Shown here one piece after another: positions 1 through 8,692 of a stretch of DNA of 64,000 nt. The DNA is taken from contig NZ_RQRS01000028.1 in the NCBI RefSeq assembly GCF_004335085.1, forward strand, positions 1-64,000. The letters are read 5' to 3'. Every line of letters starts with the position of its first letter. Within the stretch, counting starts at the first letter, position 1. The stretch is from Pedobacter nototheniae (GTDB lineage Bacteria > Bacteroidota > Bacteroidia > Sphingobacteriales > Sphingobacteriaceae). The notes under the pieces are model-generated. The model saw only the letters and a program-made list of their open reading frames with translations. It had not been told where the DNA came from and made no database searches. The translations under genes and the position numbers were made by a program.

Positions 1-152
1 CTAGTATAAAGAGTTGTTGGAAGTAATAAAAATTAAATATTATATTGTACCAGTAAATCAAATAAACAGGTGTAAAAAACCTTAGTAATTAATCACCAAA
101 ACTGTCAAGCTATTTTAGGAACGGTCATTTTGAATGAATGAATGTTAACGGT

Positions 153-330
153 TAATGATTAAATATAACTACTTAATGATAAAACGTATATAATTAATGA
201 CTAAATGTAACTATAGAATGATGAAACGTATATAAATAATGATTAAACGTAACTACTTAATGATAAAACGTATATAATTAATGACTAAACGTAACTATGG
301 AATGATTAAACGTATATAAGTAATGATTAA
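153..330. repeat. 21-bp tandem repeat array in the non-coding left end
   Basis: Eight consecutive 21-bp units begin at 153, 174, 195, 216, 237, 258, 279 and 300, with a partial ninth at 321. Units begin TAATGAT (or GAATGAT) and alternate between a version with AACGTAACTA and one with AACGTATATA, so there is also an 84-bp higher-order period. The array is flanked by a 12-bp inverted repeat, TTTTGAATGAAT at 128-139 and ATTCATTCAAAA at 342-353. Every frame contains stops, so it is not coding. I see no gene in 1-459; 331-400 is rich in CATTCA-like words. Confidence 0.9.
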
Positions 331-407
331 GGAATTATAGTATTCATTCAAAATTCACTCATTCAATCAAAACTCAATCGTTCAAAATCCCTCATTCAGT
401 TTCAAAA

Positions 408-438
408 TTGCAAATTGCAAACGGTTTGTCTATTTTTG
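408..438 (+). promoter_or_regulatory. Bacteroidota-type promoter for the deoxyhypusine-synthase-like gene
   Basis: TTG at 408-410 is followed after 20 bp by TATTTTTG at 431-438. This is an exact match to the TAnnTTTG -7 box, with the -33 TTG at the usual distance. The expected transcript start near 443 lies upstream of the ATG at 460 and rules out the TTG start at 415. Confidence 0.6.
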
Positions 439-459
439 CGGCAAATAATACAAAACAAA

Positions 460-1440
460 ATGAGCAATACAAGAGGACCGATATCTCAGTTTATGGAGCG
501 CAATTACCTCCATTTTAATGCTGCGGCAATGATGGATGCAGCTAAAGGCTATGAAACGCACTTAGATGAAGGCGGTAAAATGATGATTACACTAGCTGGC
601 GCAATGAGTACTGCAGAGCTTGGTATTTCTTTAGCCGAAATGATCCGTCAGGATAAGGTGGCCATTATATCTTGTACAGGTGCAAACCTAGAAGAAGATA
701 TTATGAATCTTGTTGCACATTCACACTATAAACGCGTACCAAACTATCGTGATTTAAGTCCACAGGATGAGTGGGATCTTTTAGAGAACCATTACAACCG
801 TGTTACTGATACCTGTATTCCAGAAGAAGAAGCTTTCCGTCGTTTACAAAAACACATTCACAAAATATGGAAAGATGCTGATGATGCAGGCGAACGTTAC
901 TTCCCTCATGAGTATATGTATAAAATGCTTTTAAGTGGCGATTTAGAACAATACTATGAAATTGATCCTAAAAATTCGTGGATGTTAGCGGCTGCAGAAA
1001 AGAATTTACCAATTGTAGTACCAGGATGGGAAGATTCTACTATGGGTAATATTTTTGCTTCTTACGTAATGAAAAAAGAGTTAAAAGCAGTAACCATGAA
1101 AAGTGGTATTGAATATATGGGTTGGTTAGCCGATTGGTATATTGCAAATAGCGCAGGTAAAGGAATTGGCTTTTTCCAGATAGGAGGCGGTATCGCAGGC
1201 GATTTCCCAATTTGTGTTGTACCAATGCTTTATCAGGATATGGAAATGGAAAATATTCCATTCTGGAGTTACTTCTGCCAAATCTCAGATTCTACAACTT
1301 CTTACGGATCATATTCAGGTGCTGTACCAAATGAAAAAATTACCTGGGGCAAATTAGATATCCATACACCTAAGTTTATTGTAGAAAGTGATGCTACAAT
1401 TGTGGCACCTCTAATGTTTGCCTGGATTTTAAAACATTAA
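460..1440 (+). CDS. Deoxyhypusine synthase family protein
   Basis: The protein has 326 residues and resembles eukaryotic/archaeal deoxyhypusine synthase, which transfers the aminobutyl group of spermidine to a lysine of eIF5A. The NAD/spermidine-binding family pattern is present, including MMITLAGAMSTAELG near the N-terminus, ISCTGANLEEDI, a glycine-rich GFFQIGGGIAGDFPI, and near the C-terminus ITWGKL, whose lysine aligns with the catalytic lysine of the family. Bacteria have no eIF5A, so the substrate is unknown; bacterial members may act on polyamines (homospermidine-type chemistry). The ATG at 460 is chosen because a promoter overlaps the TTG start at 415. The gene stands alone between a promoter and a strong terminator. 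The family is secure, the reaction is not. Confidence 0.9.
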   Translation: MSNTRGPISQFMERNYLHFNAAAMMDAAKGYETHLDEGGKMMITLAGAMSTAELGISLAEMIRQDKVAIISCTGANLEEDIMNLVAHSHYKRVPNYRDLSPQDEWDLLENHYNRVTDTCIPEEEAFRRLQKHIHKIWKDADDAGERYFPHEYMYKMLLSGDLEQYYEIDPKNSWMLAAAEKNLPIVVPGWEDSTMGNIFASYVMKKELKAVTMKSGIEYMGWLADWYIANSAGKGIGFFQIGGGIAGDFPICVVPMLYQDMEMENIPFWSYFCQISDSTTSYGSYSGAVPNEKITWGKLDIHTPKFIVESDATIVAPLMFAWILKH

Positions 1441-1474
1441 AATAAAAATTAAACAATCAAAATTCGAAATTTTG

Positions 1475-1514
1475 AATGGCCACTTACAATTCTTTTGTAA
1501 ATGGCCATTTTTGT
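1475..1514 (+). terminator. Intrinsic terminator
   Basis: Long imperfect hairpin 35 bp after the stop codon. AATGGCCA-C-TTACAA pairs with TTGTAA-A-TGGCCATT (one mismatch, loop TTCTT) and is followed by a T run. Confidence 0.85.
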
Positions 1515-1604
1515 TGACTGAGAGGCTTGAAACGACATTTGTTTAGAATGATTATAAATTGTATTTCCAGTCATTATTATGTCATCGGATTTATTAATAA
1601 GTTA

Positions 1605-1612
1605 TACTTTTG
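1605..1612 (+). promoter_or_regulatory. Candidate -7 box for the respiratory operon
   Basis: TACTTTTG matches TAnnTTTG exactly. No clear TTG lies at -33. It would give a leader of about 75 nt before actA. It is the best match in the 1515-1693 gap, which also holds a small GATAG/CTATC hairpin. Confidence 0.35.
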
Positions 1613-1693
1613 TTGAAGTTTTGATAGGCAGGCTATCGTCTAAGCATCAATTTCATATCTAAAAGTAAATTAAATAAGTATAAAGTGTTCATT

Positions 1694-2986
1694 ATGAGAG
1701 ATATCTCGATGATTTTAAAAAGTGTTTGGAAGTCGTTATTCTTGTTTTCGGCTATTTCTGTTATAGCGGTTTCTGCCGCTAATGCGCAGGATGCTAAAGA
1801 GGGAAGAACGCTTTTCAAAGCAAAATGTGCTTCATGTCACGCCCTGGATGCCAAATTGATCGGTCCTGCCCTAACAGGCGTGAGTGATCGTCACCCGGAA
1901 GCCTTCTTATTAAAGTGGATTCCGAATAACGCTGCAATGATCGCTGCTGGTGATCCTGCTGCTGTTAAACTTTTCAACGAAAACGGTAAAGTTGCCATGA
2001 CCACCTTCCCAGAATTGGATGAAGCTAAGGTTAAAGACATTTTAGCGTATATTAAAGAAGGTGAGCCAAAACCAGCTGCTGGTACTGGTGCTGCTCCAGT
2101 TAAAGATGATTCTACTTCAGGATTATCAATCGCTGGTATTGTAGCTATCGTTTTAATAGCAATCGTAATTTTAGTAATCTTAGGTCGTGCTTCTAAATTA
2201 TTAGAGCGCTTAATTTTACAAAAACAAGGAATTGAAATTGAAGAAGATGTGCCTTTAAAGGTAGGTGTTCGCAAAATGTTCAAAAACAAAAAGTTTGTTA
2301 TGTTCTTCATTTTGTGTTTAATCATCTGTTTAGGTTCATTTGGATGGATGGGTATGTGGAACACAGGTGTTCACACAGGTTACCAACCAGTACAACCAAT
2401 TAAATTCTCACACGAGTTACACGCAGGTATCAATCAAATAGATTGTCAATACTGTCACTCAGGTGCGTTTAAATCTAAAAATGCTTCTATTCCATCATTA
2501 AATGTTTGTATGAACTGCCACAAAGCAGTACAGGCAAGAGATAAATATGACGGACAGATTTCTCCAGAGATCAAAAAAATCTATAATGCTTTAGGTTATG
2601 ATCCTGAGACTCAGAAATACGATGAAAGTAAATCAAAACCAATGGAGTGGGTACGTGTACACAATCTACCTGATTTTGCTTACTTCAATCACTCTCAACA
2701 CGTAGTTGTTGCAGAAGATGCAATTCGTAAAGCAAAAGGATTACAGCCAACAGAACCAGTATGTTTCGCTTGTCACGGTCCGGTTAATACAATGGAAGAA
2801 ATTTATCAATATTCTCCATTAACCATGAAATGGTGTATCAACTGCCACAAAGAAACTGATATTTCTGGTCAGAAAAATAATGCTTTCTACGCTAAGGTTA
2901 TCGAAGCGCATGAGAAAATTAAAAAAGGCGAAAAAATTACTCCAGCGTTGTTGGGTGGTTTAGAGTGTGGTAAATGCCACTATTAA
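1694..2986 (+). CDS. actA: Alternative complex III, multihaem cytochrome c subunit ActA
   Basis: First gene of the quinol:electron acceptor oxidoreductase (alternative complex III). A signal-like helix (residues 8-31) is followed by a class I monohaem cytochrome domain with CASCH at residue 45, a transmembrane helix near 145-165, a second hydrophobic helix near 200-225, and then five CXXCH motifs at residues 251, 272, 357, 381 and 425. That makes six haem sites, compared with the five of the basic ActA core, so the N-terminal monohaem cytochrome appears fused on. It passes electrons to the periplasmic side and eventually to the oxidase encoded downstream. ATG 1694 is preferred over GTG 1685; ATG 1709 is possible. 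actB starts 48 nt downstream. Confidence 0.93.
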   Translation: MRDISMILKSVWKSLFLFSAISVIAVSAANAQDAKEGRTLFKAKCASCHALDAKLIGPALTGVSDRHPEAFLLKWIPNNAAMIAAGDPAAVKLFNENGKVAMTTFPELDEAKVKDILAYIKEGEPKPAAGTGAAPVKDDSTSGLSIAGIVAIVLIAIVILVILGRASKLLERLILQKQGIEIEEDVPLKVGVRKMFKNKKFVMFFILCLIICLGSFGWMGMWNTGVHTGYQPVQPIKFSHELHAGINQIDCQYCHSGAFKSKNASIPSLNVCMNCHKAVQARDKYDGQISPEIKKIYNALGYDPETQKYDESKSKPMEWVRVHNLPDFAYFNHSQHVVVAEDAIRKAKGLQPTEPVCFACHGPVNTMEEIYQYSPLTMKWCINCHKETDISGQKNNAFYAKVIEAHEKIKKGEKITPALLGGLECGKCHY

Positions 2987-3034
2987 TAAATAGAGTTTAG
3001 TAAGAACGTTCGAATAAACAGTAATATAGCTTAA

Positions 3035-6000
3035 ATGGAAAGCAACAAAAAATACTGGAAAGGCTTAGAGGAGTATAACAATACACCCGATTTTGTTAAA
3101 AATAACAAAAACGAATTTGCCGAGCCACTTCCAATAGAAGATGTTTTAAATGAAGCAGGGTTAAGTACCGTTACCCCACGCCGCGACTTTTTAAAGGCGT
3201 TAGGTTTTGGTTTAGGTGCAGTTACGTTAGCAGCTTGTCAAAGCACTCCTGTTCACAAATCTATTCCTTATCTGGTAAAACCTGAAGAGGTTACTCCAGG
3301 TATTCCTAACTATTATACCTCAAGCTTTAATGGCCAGAGTATTTTAGTTAAAACAAGAGAAGGTCGTCCGATTAAAATTGAACCAAACCCAAATGCGGGC
3401 GAGTTTAATTGCGGTACTGATGCAAGAGCGCAAGCTTCTGTTTTAGATTTGTACGATGTATCTAAATTAAAAGCACCAGTTCTTAAAAATGAAGAAACAA
3501 CATGGGCTAAAATTGATGCATTTGTAAAAGGTGAATTAAATAAAGCACAAACTTCAGGTAAAAAGATTCGTATCGTTTCATCAACGGTAAACAGTCCATC
3601 TACTAATGCAGTTATCGCTGGTTTTATCACTAAATACCCAGCAGCTAAATTAGTTCAATATGATGCTGTTTCTTACACTGGTATTATTCAGGCAAATCAA
3701 AATAGCTTTGGTAAAGCAGTTTTACCAAAATACAATTTCGATAAAGCTGATTTAATTGTAAGTTTTGGTGCAGATTTCTTAGGTACTTGGATTAGCGGTG
3801 AAGAGTTTACTTCGCAATACACAGCTAACCGTAACTATAAATCATTAGAAAATAAAAAAATGAGCCGCCACATTCAATTCGAAAGTGGAATGAGCTTAAC
3901 AGGTACTAATGCAGATACACGTGTTCCGGTTAAATTATCAGAGCAAGGTCCTGCGTTAATCGCCTTATACAATGCAATTACAGGTCAATCTTTAGCTGGT
4001 GGTACATTAGGTAATAACGCTACTGCAGATAAAGTAATTAAATTAGTTGCTAAAGAATTAGTACAAGCTAAAGGTAAAGGCCTTGTAGTTTGTGGATCAA
4101 ACGATGTTTCTACTCAAATTTTAGTTAATGCCATCAATGCTGCTATCGGTAGTTATGGTACTACTATTGATTTAGATAACGCATGTCATTTATACGCAGG
4201 TAACGATGCAGAATTTGCAGGTTTAATTGCAGAAATGAACCGTGGCGAAGTTGGTGCAGTTTTATTCTTAAACAGTAACCCAGCTTACGATTACATCAAC
4301 AACAAAACATTTACAGAAGCATTAGCTAAAGTTCCTGCAAAAATTTCATTTGCAGATCGTGCTGATGAAACTGCTTCACTTTGTGATGCCATTGCAATTA
4401 ACCACAACTATTTAGAGTCTTGGGGTGATGCAAATGCTTACGAAGGATATTATTCAATTGTACAACCAACCATCAATCCGGTTTTCAATAGCCGTCAGGC
4501 AGAAGAAAGCTTATTAGTTTGGGCTGATGCACCAGTTAAAGATTACTATCAATTTGTACGTAGCAACTGGGAAACTAAAGTATTACCAGCAGCAGGTGTT
4601 AAGTGGGAAGATGTTTTAGATAAAGGTGTTATCACTATTGCTGCTAAACCAGCTGCAGCCTATAGCTTCAGTTTATCGTTAGCAGCAGTTGTAACTTCTA
4701 TTTCTAACAGCAGCAAAGCTTTAGCAAAAGATATTGAGTTAGAAGTTTACGAAAACGTACCAATGCGTGATGGTAAAAATGCAAACAATGCATTCTTACA
4801 AGAGTTACCTGATCCGGTTTCAAAAGTAACATGGGATAACTTTGTTGCCCTTGCTCCAAAATTTGCTGAGAAATTAAATGTTAAAGAATTTGATGTTGTA
4901 ACCGTTAAAGGTGGCAATGGATATTCGGTAGATTTGCCTGTATTAATCCAACCAGGACAAGCACAAGGTACAGCATCTATCGCTTTAGGTTACGGACGTG
5001 AGAAAGTAGGTAAAGCAGGTAATGGTGTAGGTAAAAATGCTTTCCCTTTTGCAACTTTTGTAAATGGAACAATGCAATATGCTACCAACGTAACAATCAC
5101 TCCAACAGGTGGCCATTACGAGTTAGCTCAAACACAAACTCACCACTCTTTTGAAGGTCGTAACGTAATTCGCGAAGCAACTTTCAAAGAATATTTAAAA
5201 GATGCTGGTGCAGGAACAGGCAAAAGCGAAGAAGGACATAAAAACTATGATCTTTGGGATCAGTACGAAAAACCAGGTAACAACTGGGTTATGGCAATCG
5301 ATTTGAATGCTTGTACAGGTTGTGGTTCTTGTATTGTTGCTTGTAACGTAGAAAATAACATTCCTGTTGTAGGTCGTGATGAGGTTCGCCGTCGTCGTGA
5401 AATGCACTGGATTCGTATCGATCGTTATTATAGCTACGAAACTACAGCTGGTGATGTAACAAGAGAGAAAGAAATTGCTAAATTGGAAGATTTAGATCAT
5501 GTTTCTGTTGTTCACCAACCAATGTTATGTCAGCACTGTGATCACGCACCTTGCGAAACCGTTTGTCCGGTATTAGCAACTGTACACTCATCAGATGGTT
5601 TAAACCATATGGCTTATAACCGTTGTGTAGGTACACGTTATTGCGCAAACAACTGTCCATATAAAGTACGTCGTTTCAACTGGTTTAACTACTGGAACGA
5701 TTCTCGTTTCGATAACTATTTAAATAACGAGTTTACTCAATTAGTTTTAAATCCTGATGTAACTACACGTTCAAGAGGGGTTATGGAAAAATGCTCTATG
5801 TGTATTCAACGTATACAAGGTGGCAAATTACAAGCTAAAATTGAGAAACGCCCATTAAAAGATGGCGATATTAAAATGGCTTGTCAGGAAGCTTGTTCAG
5901 CAAATGCAATCATATTTGGTGATTCAAACGATCCAAACTCTGAGGTTTCAAAAGCATTACGTTCTGAGCGTATCTACTACGTTTTAGAAGAAATCAACGT

Positions 6001-6061
6001 GAAACCAGGTATCGGATACATGACAAAAATTAGAAACACAGATACAACAGTACAAGCGTAA
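3035..6061 (+). CDS. actB: Alternative complex III, iron-sulfur/MopB-like subunit ActB
   Basis: 1008 residues. A twin-arginine-type segment, RRDFLKALGFGLGAVTLAAC, at about residues 49-68 ends in a lipobox-like cysteine. The middle of the protein has a molybdopterin-oxidoreductase-like fold. The C-terminal part from about residue 760 is ferredoxin-like, with CTGCGSCIVAC, CQHCDHAPCETVCP, CVGTRYCANNCP and CSMCIQ...CQEAC clusters, enough for three [4Fe-4S] plus one [3Fe-4S] as known in this family. In ACIII the MopB domain carries no molybdenum cofactor. The protein sits on the periplasmic face and connects the quinol-oxidising membrane subunits with the haems of ActA. It is preceded by actA and followed by actC. 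Confidence 0.95.
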   Translation: MESNKKYWKGLEEYNNTPDFVKNNKNEFAEPLPIEDVLNEAGLSTVTPRRDFLKALGFGLGAVTLAACQSTPVHKSIPYLVKPEEVTPGIPNYYTSSFNGQSILVKTREGRPIKIEPNPNAGEFNCGTDARAQASVLDLYDVSKLKAPVLKNEETTWAKIDAFVKGELNKAQTSGKKIRIVSSTVNSPSTNAVIAGFITKYPAAKLVQYDAVSYTGIIQANQNSFGKAVLPKYNFDKADLIVSFGADFLGTWISGEEFTSQYTANRNYKSLENKKMSRHIQFESGMSLTGTNADTRVPVKLSEQGPALIALYNAITGQSLAGGTLGNNATADKVIKLVAKELVQAKGKGLVVCGSNDVSTQILVNAINAAIGSYGTTIDLDNACHLYAGNDAEFAGLIAEMNRGEVGAVLFLNSNPAYDYINNKTFTEALAKVPAKISFADRADETASLCDAIAINHNYLESWGDANAYEGYYSIVQPTINPVFNSRQAEESLLVWADAPVKDYYQFVRSNWETKVLPAAGVKWEDVLDKGVITIAAKPAAAYSFSLSLAAVVTSISNSSKALAKDIELEVYENVPMRDGKNANNAFLQELPDPVSKVTWDNFVALAPKFAEKLNVKEFDVVTVKGGNGYSVDLPVLIQPGQAQGTASIALGYGREKVGKAGNGVGKNAFPFATFVNGTMQYATNVTITPTGGHYELAQTQTHHSFEGRNVIREATFKEYLKDAGAGTGKSEEGHKNYDLWDQYEKPGNNWVMAIDLNACTGCGSCIVACNVENNIPVVGRDEVRRRREMHWIRIDRYYSYETTAGDVTREKEIAKLEDLDHVSVVHQPMLCQHCDHAPCETVCPVLATVHSSDGLNHMAYNRCVGTRYCANNCPYKVRRFNWFNYWNDSRFDNYLNNEFTQLVLNPDVTTRSRGVMEKCSMCIQRIQGGKLQAKIEKRPLKDGDIKMACQEACSANAIIFGDSNDPNSEVSKALRSERIYYVLEEINVKPGIGYMTKIRNTDTTVQA

Positions 6062-6087
6062 GCTTTAGTATAAAGAAAATACAAATT

Positions 6088-7560
6088 ATGTCAGGACATA
6101 ACGAATCAATACTTAGAGAACCATTAATTACCGGCGATAACATCACGTATGCAAAAATTACGGATGATATTTTAGGCCCGGTAGAGAATAAACCAAACAA
6201 AGCATGGTGGATCGGTTTCATCTTTGCCTCTTTAGGTGCTTTACTTTGGGTGGTTGCCGTGAGTTATACTTTTTGGAATGGTATAGGCTCTTGGGGTTTA
6301 AATAAAACAGTTGGATGGGCTTGGGACATCACCGGTTTCGTATGGTGGGTTGGTATCGGTCACGCCGGAACACTTATCTCGGCAGTACTATTACTTTTCC
6401 GTCAAAACTGGCGTAACTCAATCAACCGTTCAGCAGAAGCAATGACAATCTTTGCGGTTATTTGTGCAGCAACATATGTTGTATCACACATGGGCCGCCC
6501 ATGGTTAGCTTATTGGGTATTACCATTACCAAATCAATTTGGATCATTATGGGTAAACTTTAACTCACCATTGGTATGGGATATGTTTGCAATCTCAACT
6601 TATTTCTCTGTATCATTATTATTCTGGTACACAGGTTTATTACCAGATATTGCAACCATCCGCGATCGCGCTACAGGAATGCGTAAAAAAGTATATTCTA
6701 TCTTTTCATTTGGATGGAGTGGAAGTGTAAAAACATGGCAACGTTTTGAGGCAGTGTCTCTAATCTTAGCAGGTATCTCTACACCTCTGGTACTTTCGGT
6801 ACACACAATTGTATCAATGGACTTTGCAACTTCGGTAATTCCGGGATGGCACACCACCATTTTCCCTCCTTACTTCGTTGCAGGTGCAATCTTTTCAGGC
6901 TTTGCAATGGTGTTAACCTTATTATTGGTTGCACGTAAAGTATTAGGCCTTGAAAACTACATCACCATGTTCCACATCGAGTCGATGAATAAAATCATCA
7001 TCTTAACAGGATCAATCGTAGGTGTAGCTTATTTAACTGAGTTCTTCATCGCATGGTATTCTGGTTCAGAATATGAGCAATATGCTTTCATTAACCGTTC
7101 AACTGGTCCATACTGGTGGGCTTACTGGATGATGATGACATGTAACGTAATCTCTCCACAGTTATTATGGTTTAAAAAGATCCGTTTAAGCATTCGTGCT
7201 ACGTGGATTTTATCAATCGTAGTAAACGTAGGTATGTGGTTTGAGCGTTTCGTAATTATCGTTACCTCTTTACACCGTGATTATATTCCTTCAAGTTGGG
7301 CAATGTTTTATCCAACATGGGTTGATGTGAGTGTGTTCGTAGGTTCAATCGGACTATTCTTTACTTTATTCCTTTTATTCTTAAGAGTTTTACCTTCAAT
7401 TGCTATTGCAGAGGTTAAATTGTTATTGAAAACTGCAAGTGAGCAGGCTAAAATGAAGCAGATTAAAGAAGGTCATGAGAATAAAGAATATGTAGCAGAA
7501 TACATAGAATCTTTAGAGAAATTTGATAGTGTTAAACAAGAAGATTACGCAAAAATATAA
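6088..7560 (+). CDS. actC: Alternative complex III, NrfD-like quinol-binding membrane subunit ActC
   Basis: 490 residues of an NrfD/PsrC-type polytopic membrane protein with about ten hydrophobic helices. Examples include the helix starting WWIGFIFASLGALLWVVAVS near residue 40 and the late helix VDVSVFVGSIGLFFTLFLLF. In ACIII, ActC is the main quinol-oxidising subunit. The N-terminus (about 35 residues) and the charged C-terminal tail are cytoplasmic-looking extensions. It starts 26 nt after actB, and actD follows after 2 nt, indicating tight coupling. Confidence 0.95.
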   Translation: MSGHNESILREPLITGDNITYAKITDDILGPVENKPNKAWWIGFIFASLGALLWVVAVSYTFWNGIGSWGLNKTVGWAWDITGFVWWVGIGHAGTLISAVLLLFRQNWRNSINRSAEAMTIFAVICAATYVVSHMGRPWLAYWVLPLPNQFGSLWVNFNSPLVWDMFAISTYFSVSLLFWYTGLLPDIATIRDRATGMRKKVYSIFSFGWSGSVKTWQRFEAVSLILAGISTPLVLSVHTIVSMDFATSVIPGWHTTIFPPYFVAGAIFSGFAMVLTLLLVARKVLGLENYITMFHIESMNKIIILTGSIVGVAYLTEFFIAWYSGSEYEQYAFINRSTGPYWWAYWMMMTCNVISPQLLWFKKIRLSIRATWILSIVVNVGMWFERFVIIVTSLHRDYIPSSWAMFYPTWVDVSVFVGSIGLFFTLFLLFLRVLPSIAIAEVKLLLKTASEQAKMKQIKEGHENKEYVAEYIESLEKFDSVKQEDYAKI

Positions 7561-7562
7561 CA

Positions 7563-8099
7563 ATGAGTGATATCAAATATATTTTAGGCAGTTTTGGTGA
7601 TCCTGATGAAATGATGCACGGCATCGAAAAACTTCAGGAAAATAACGTCAGCATTTATGATGTATATACTCCAATGCCTATACACGGAATAGAAGCCAAA
7701 TTAGGAATTAAAAGATCAAGAATTGATATCGCAGCATTTTGCTTTGGTATAACTGGTACTTGTGCCGCTTTCGCCTTAATTTATTTTTGCGCAGTTATCG
7801 ATTGGAGAGTAAACATAGGTGGTAAACCATCATTTGCATTGCCGGATTTTATTCCGATAATGTTCGAATTAACAGTATTATTCTGTGCATTCGGTATGGT
7901 TTTAACTTACTATGCATCTACACACTTGTTTCCGGGCAGAGCTCCACGAGTAATGGATCTGCGTGCTACTGATGATCGTTTTGTAATTGCAGTAGATGCA
8001 AAAGAAAATGCTGAACATACAGTTATTGATGGTTTATTAAAAGATGCCGGTGCTTTAGAAGTAAAGTATAATGAAAGGAAGTACATTAGCTATGAATAA
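7563..8099 (+). CDS. actD: Alternative complex III membrane subunit ActD (DUF3341)
   Basis: 178 residues. A soluble N-terminal region (ILGSFGDPDEMMHGIEKL) is typical of DUF3341 and is followed by two transmembrane helices around residues 57-80 and 95-118, then a soluble C-terminal tail. It is a structural subunit of ACIII. It starts 2 nt after actC, and its last codons overlap the actE start. Confidence 0.93.
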   Translation: MSDIKYILGSFGDPDEMMHGIEKLQENNVSIYDVYTPMPIHGIEAKLGIKRSRIDIAAFCFGITGTCAAFALIYFCAVIDWRVNIGGKPSFALPDFIPIMFELTVLFCAFGMVLTYYASTHLFPGRAPRVMDLRATDDRFVIAVDAKENAEHTVIDGLLKDAGALEVKYNERKYISYE

Positions 8100-8676
8100 G
8101 AATAAATTTGTTTATGCCGCGTTTTTAGCTATCGCTTTTGCAGCTACTCTTTCGGCTTGTAAAGATAAACGCAGTACCGGGCTAGAATATGCAAGGAACA
8201 TGTATGATCCGATTGCTTATAATCCGGATCAACCAAATAAAAATTTTAAGGATGGTAAAACTGCACAGTTGCCACCAGCAAATACTAAACCAGTAGGTTT
8301 TAAAGAGTATGATGAGTATCCTAATACTAAAGAAGGATATGAAGCTGCCGGAGCAAATATGGTTAATCCATTGCCTGTAGATACAACAAACCTTGCAGAA
8401 GGTAAACATTCATTTATCGTTTTCTGTGCTCCATGCCATGGAGAAAAAGGTGATGGACAAGGACACTTAGTAAAAATTGAGAAATTTAACGGTGTACCTT
8501 CATACCACGAAGGAAGTTCATCAAGAGGTGGTGCTATGAAAGATCTTACCGCTGGTAAAATCTACCATACCATTACATATGGTGTAAATAACATGGGCTC
8601 ACATGCTTCACAAATCTCACCAACAGATCGTTGGAAAGTGGTGATGTATGTTCAACAATTACAAAAAGAACAATAA
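8092..8676 (+). CDS. actE: Alternative complex III, monohaem cytochrome c lipoprotein ActE
   Basis: 194 residues from ATG 8092. This start overlaps the actD stop by 8 nt and immediately precedes a lipoprotein signal, MNKNKFVYAAFLAIAFAATL ending in the lipobox LSAC. An upstream in-frame start at 8071 would bury the signal peptide and is not used. One class I haem site, CAPCHGEKGDGQGH, lies near residue 113, with later Met residues that could be the sixth ligand. In ACIII it is a lipid-anchored periplasmic cytochrome that accepts electrons from ActA. Confidence 0.93.
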   Translation: MNKNKFVYAAFLAIAFAATLSACKDKRSTGLEYARNMYDPIAYNPDQPNKNFKDGKTAQLPPANTKPVGFKEYDEYPNTKEGYEAAGANMVNPLPVDTTNLAEGKHSFIVFCAPCHGEKGDGQGHLVKIEKFNGVPSYHEGSSSRGGAMKDLTAGKIYHTITYGVNNMGSHASQISPTDRWKVVMYVQQLQKEQ

Positions 8677-8692
8677 GTAAAGCAGAATATAA

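Noticed and set aside
153..330. Possible CRISPR array
   Set aside because: Units are contiguous 21-mers with no unique spacers and no cas genes nearby. The same holds for 57841-58045.
415..459. Upstream TTG start for the deoxyhypusine-synthase-like gene
   Set aside because: The promoter -7 box at 431-438 lies inside this extension, so it cannot be translated from that promoter.
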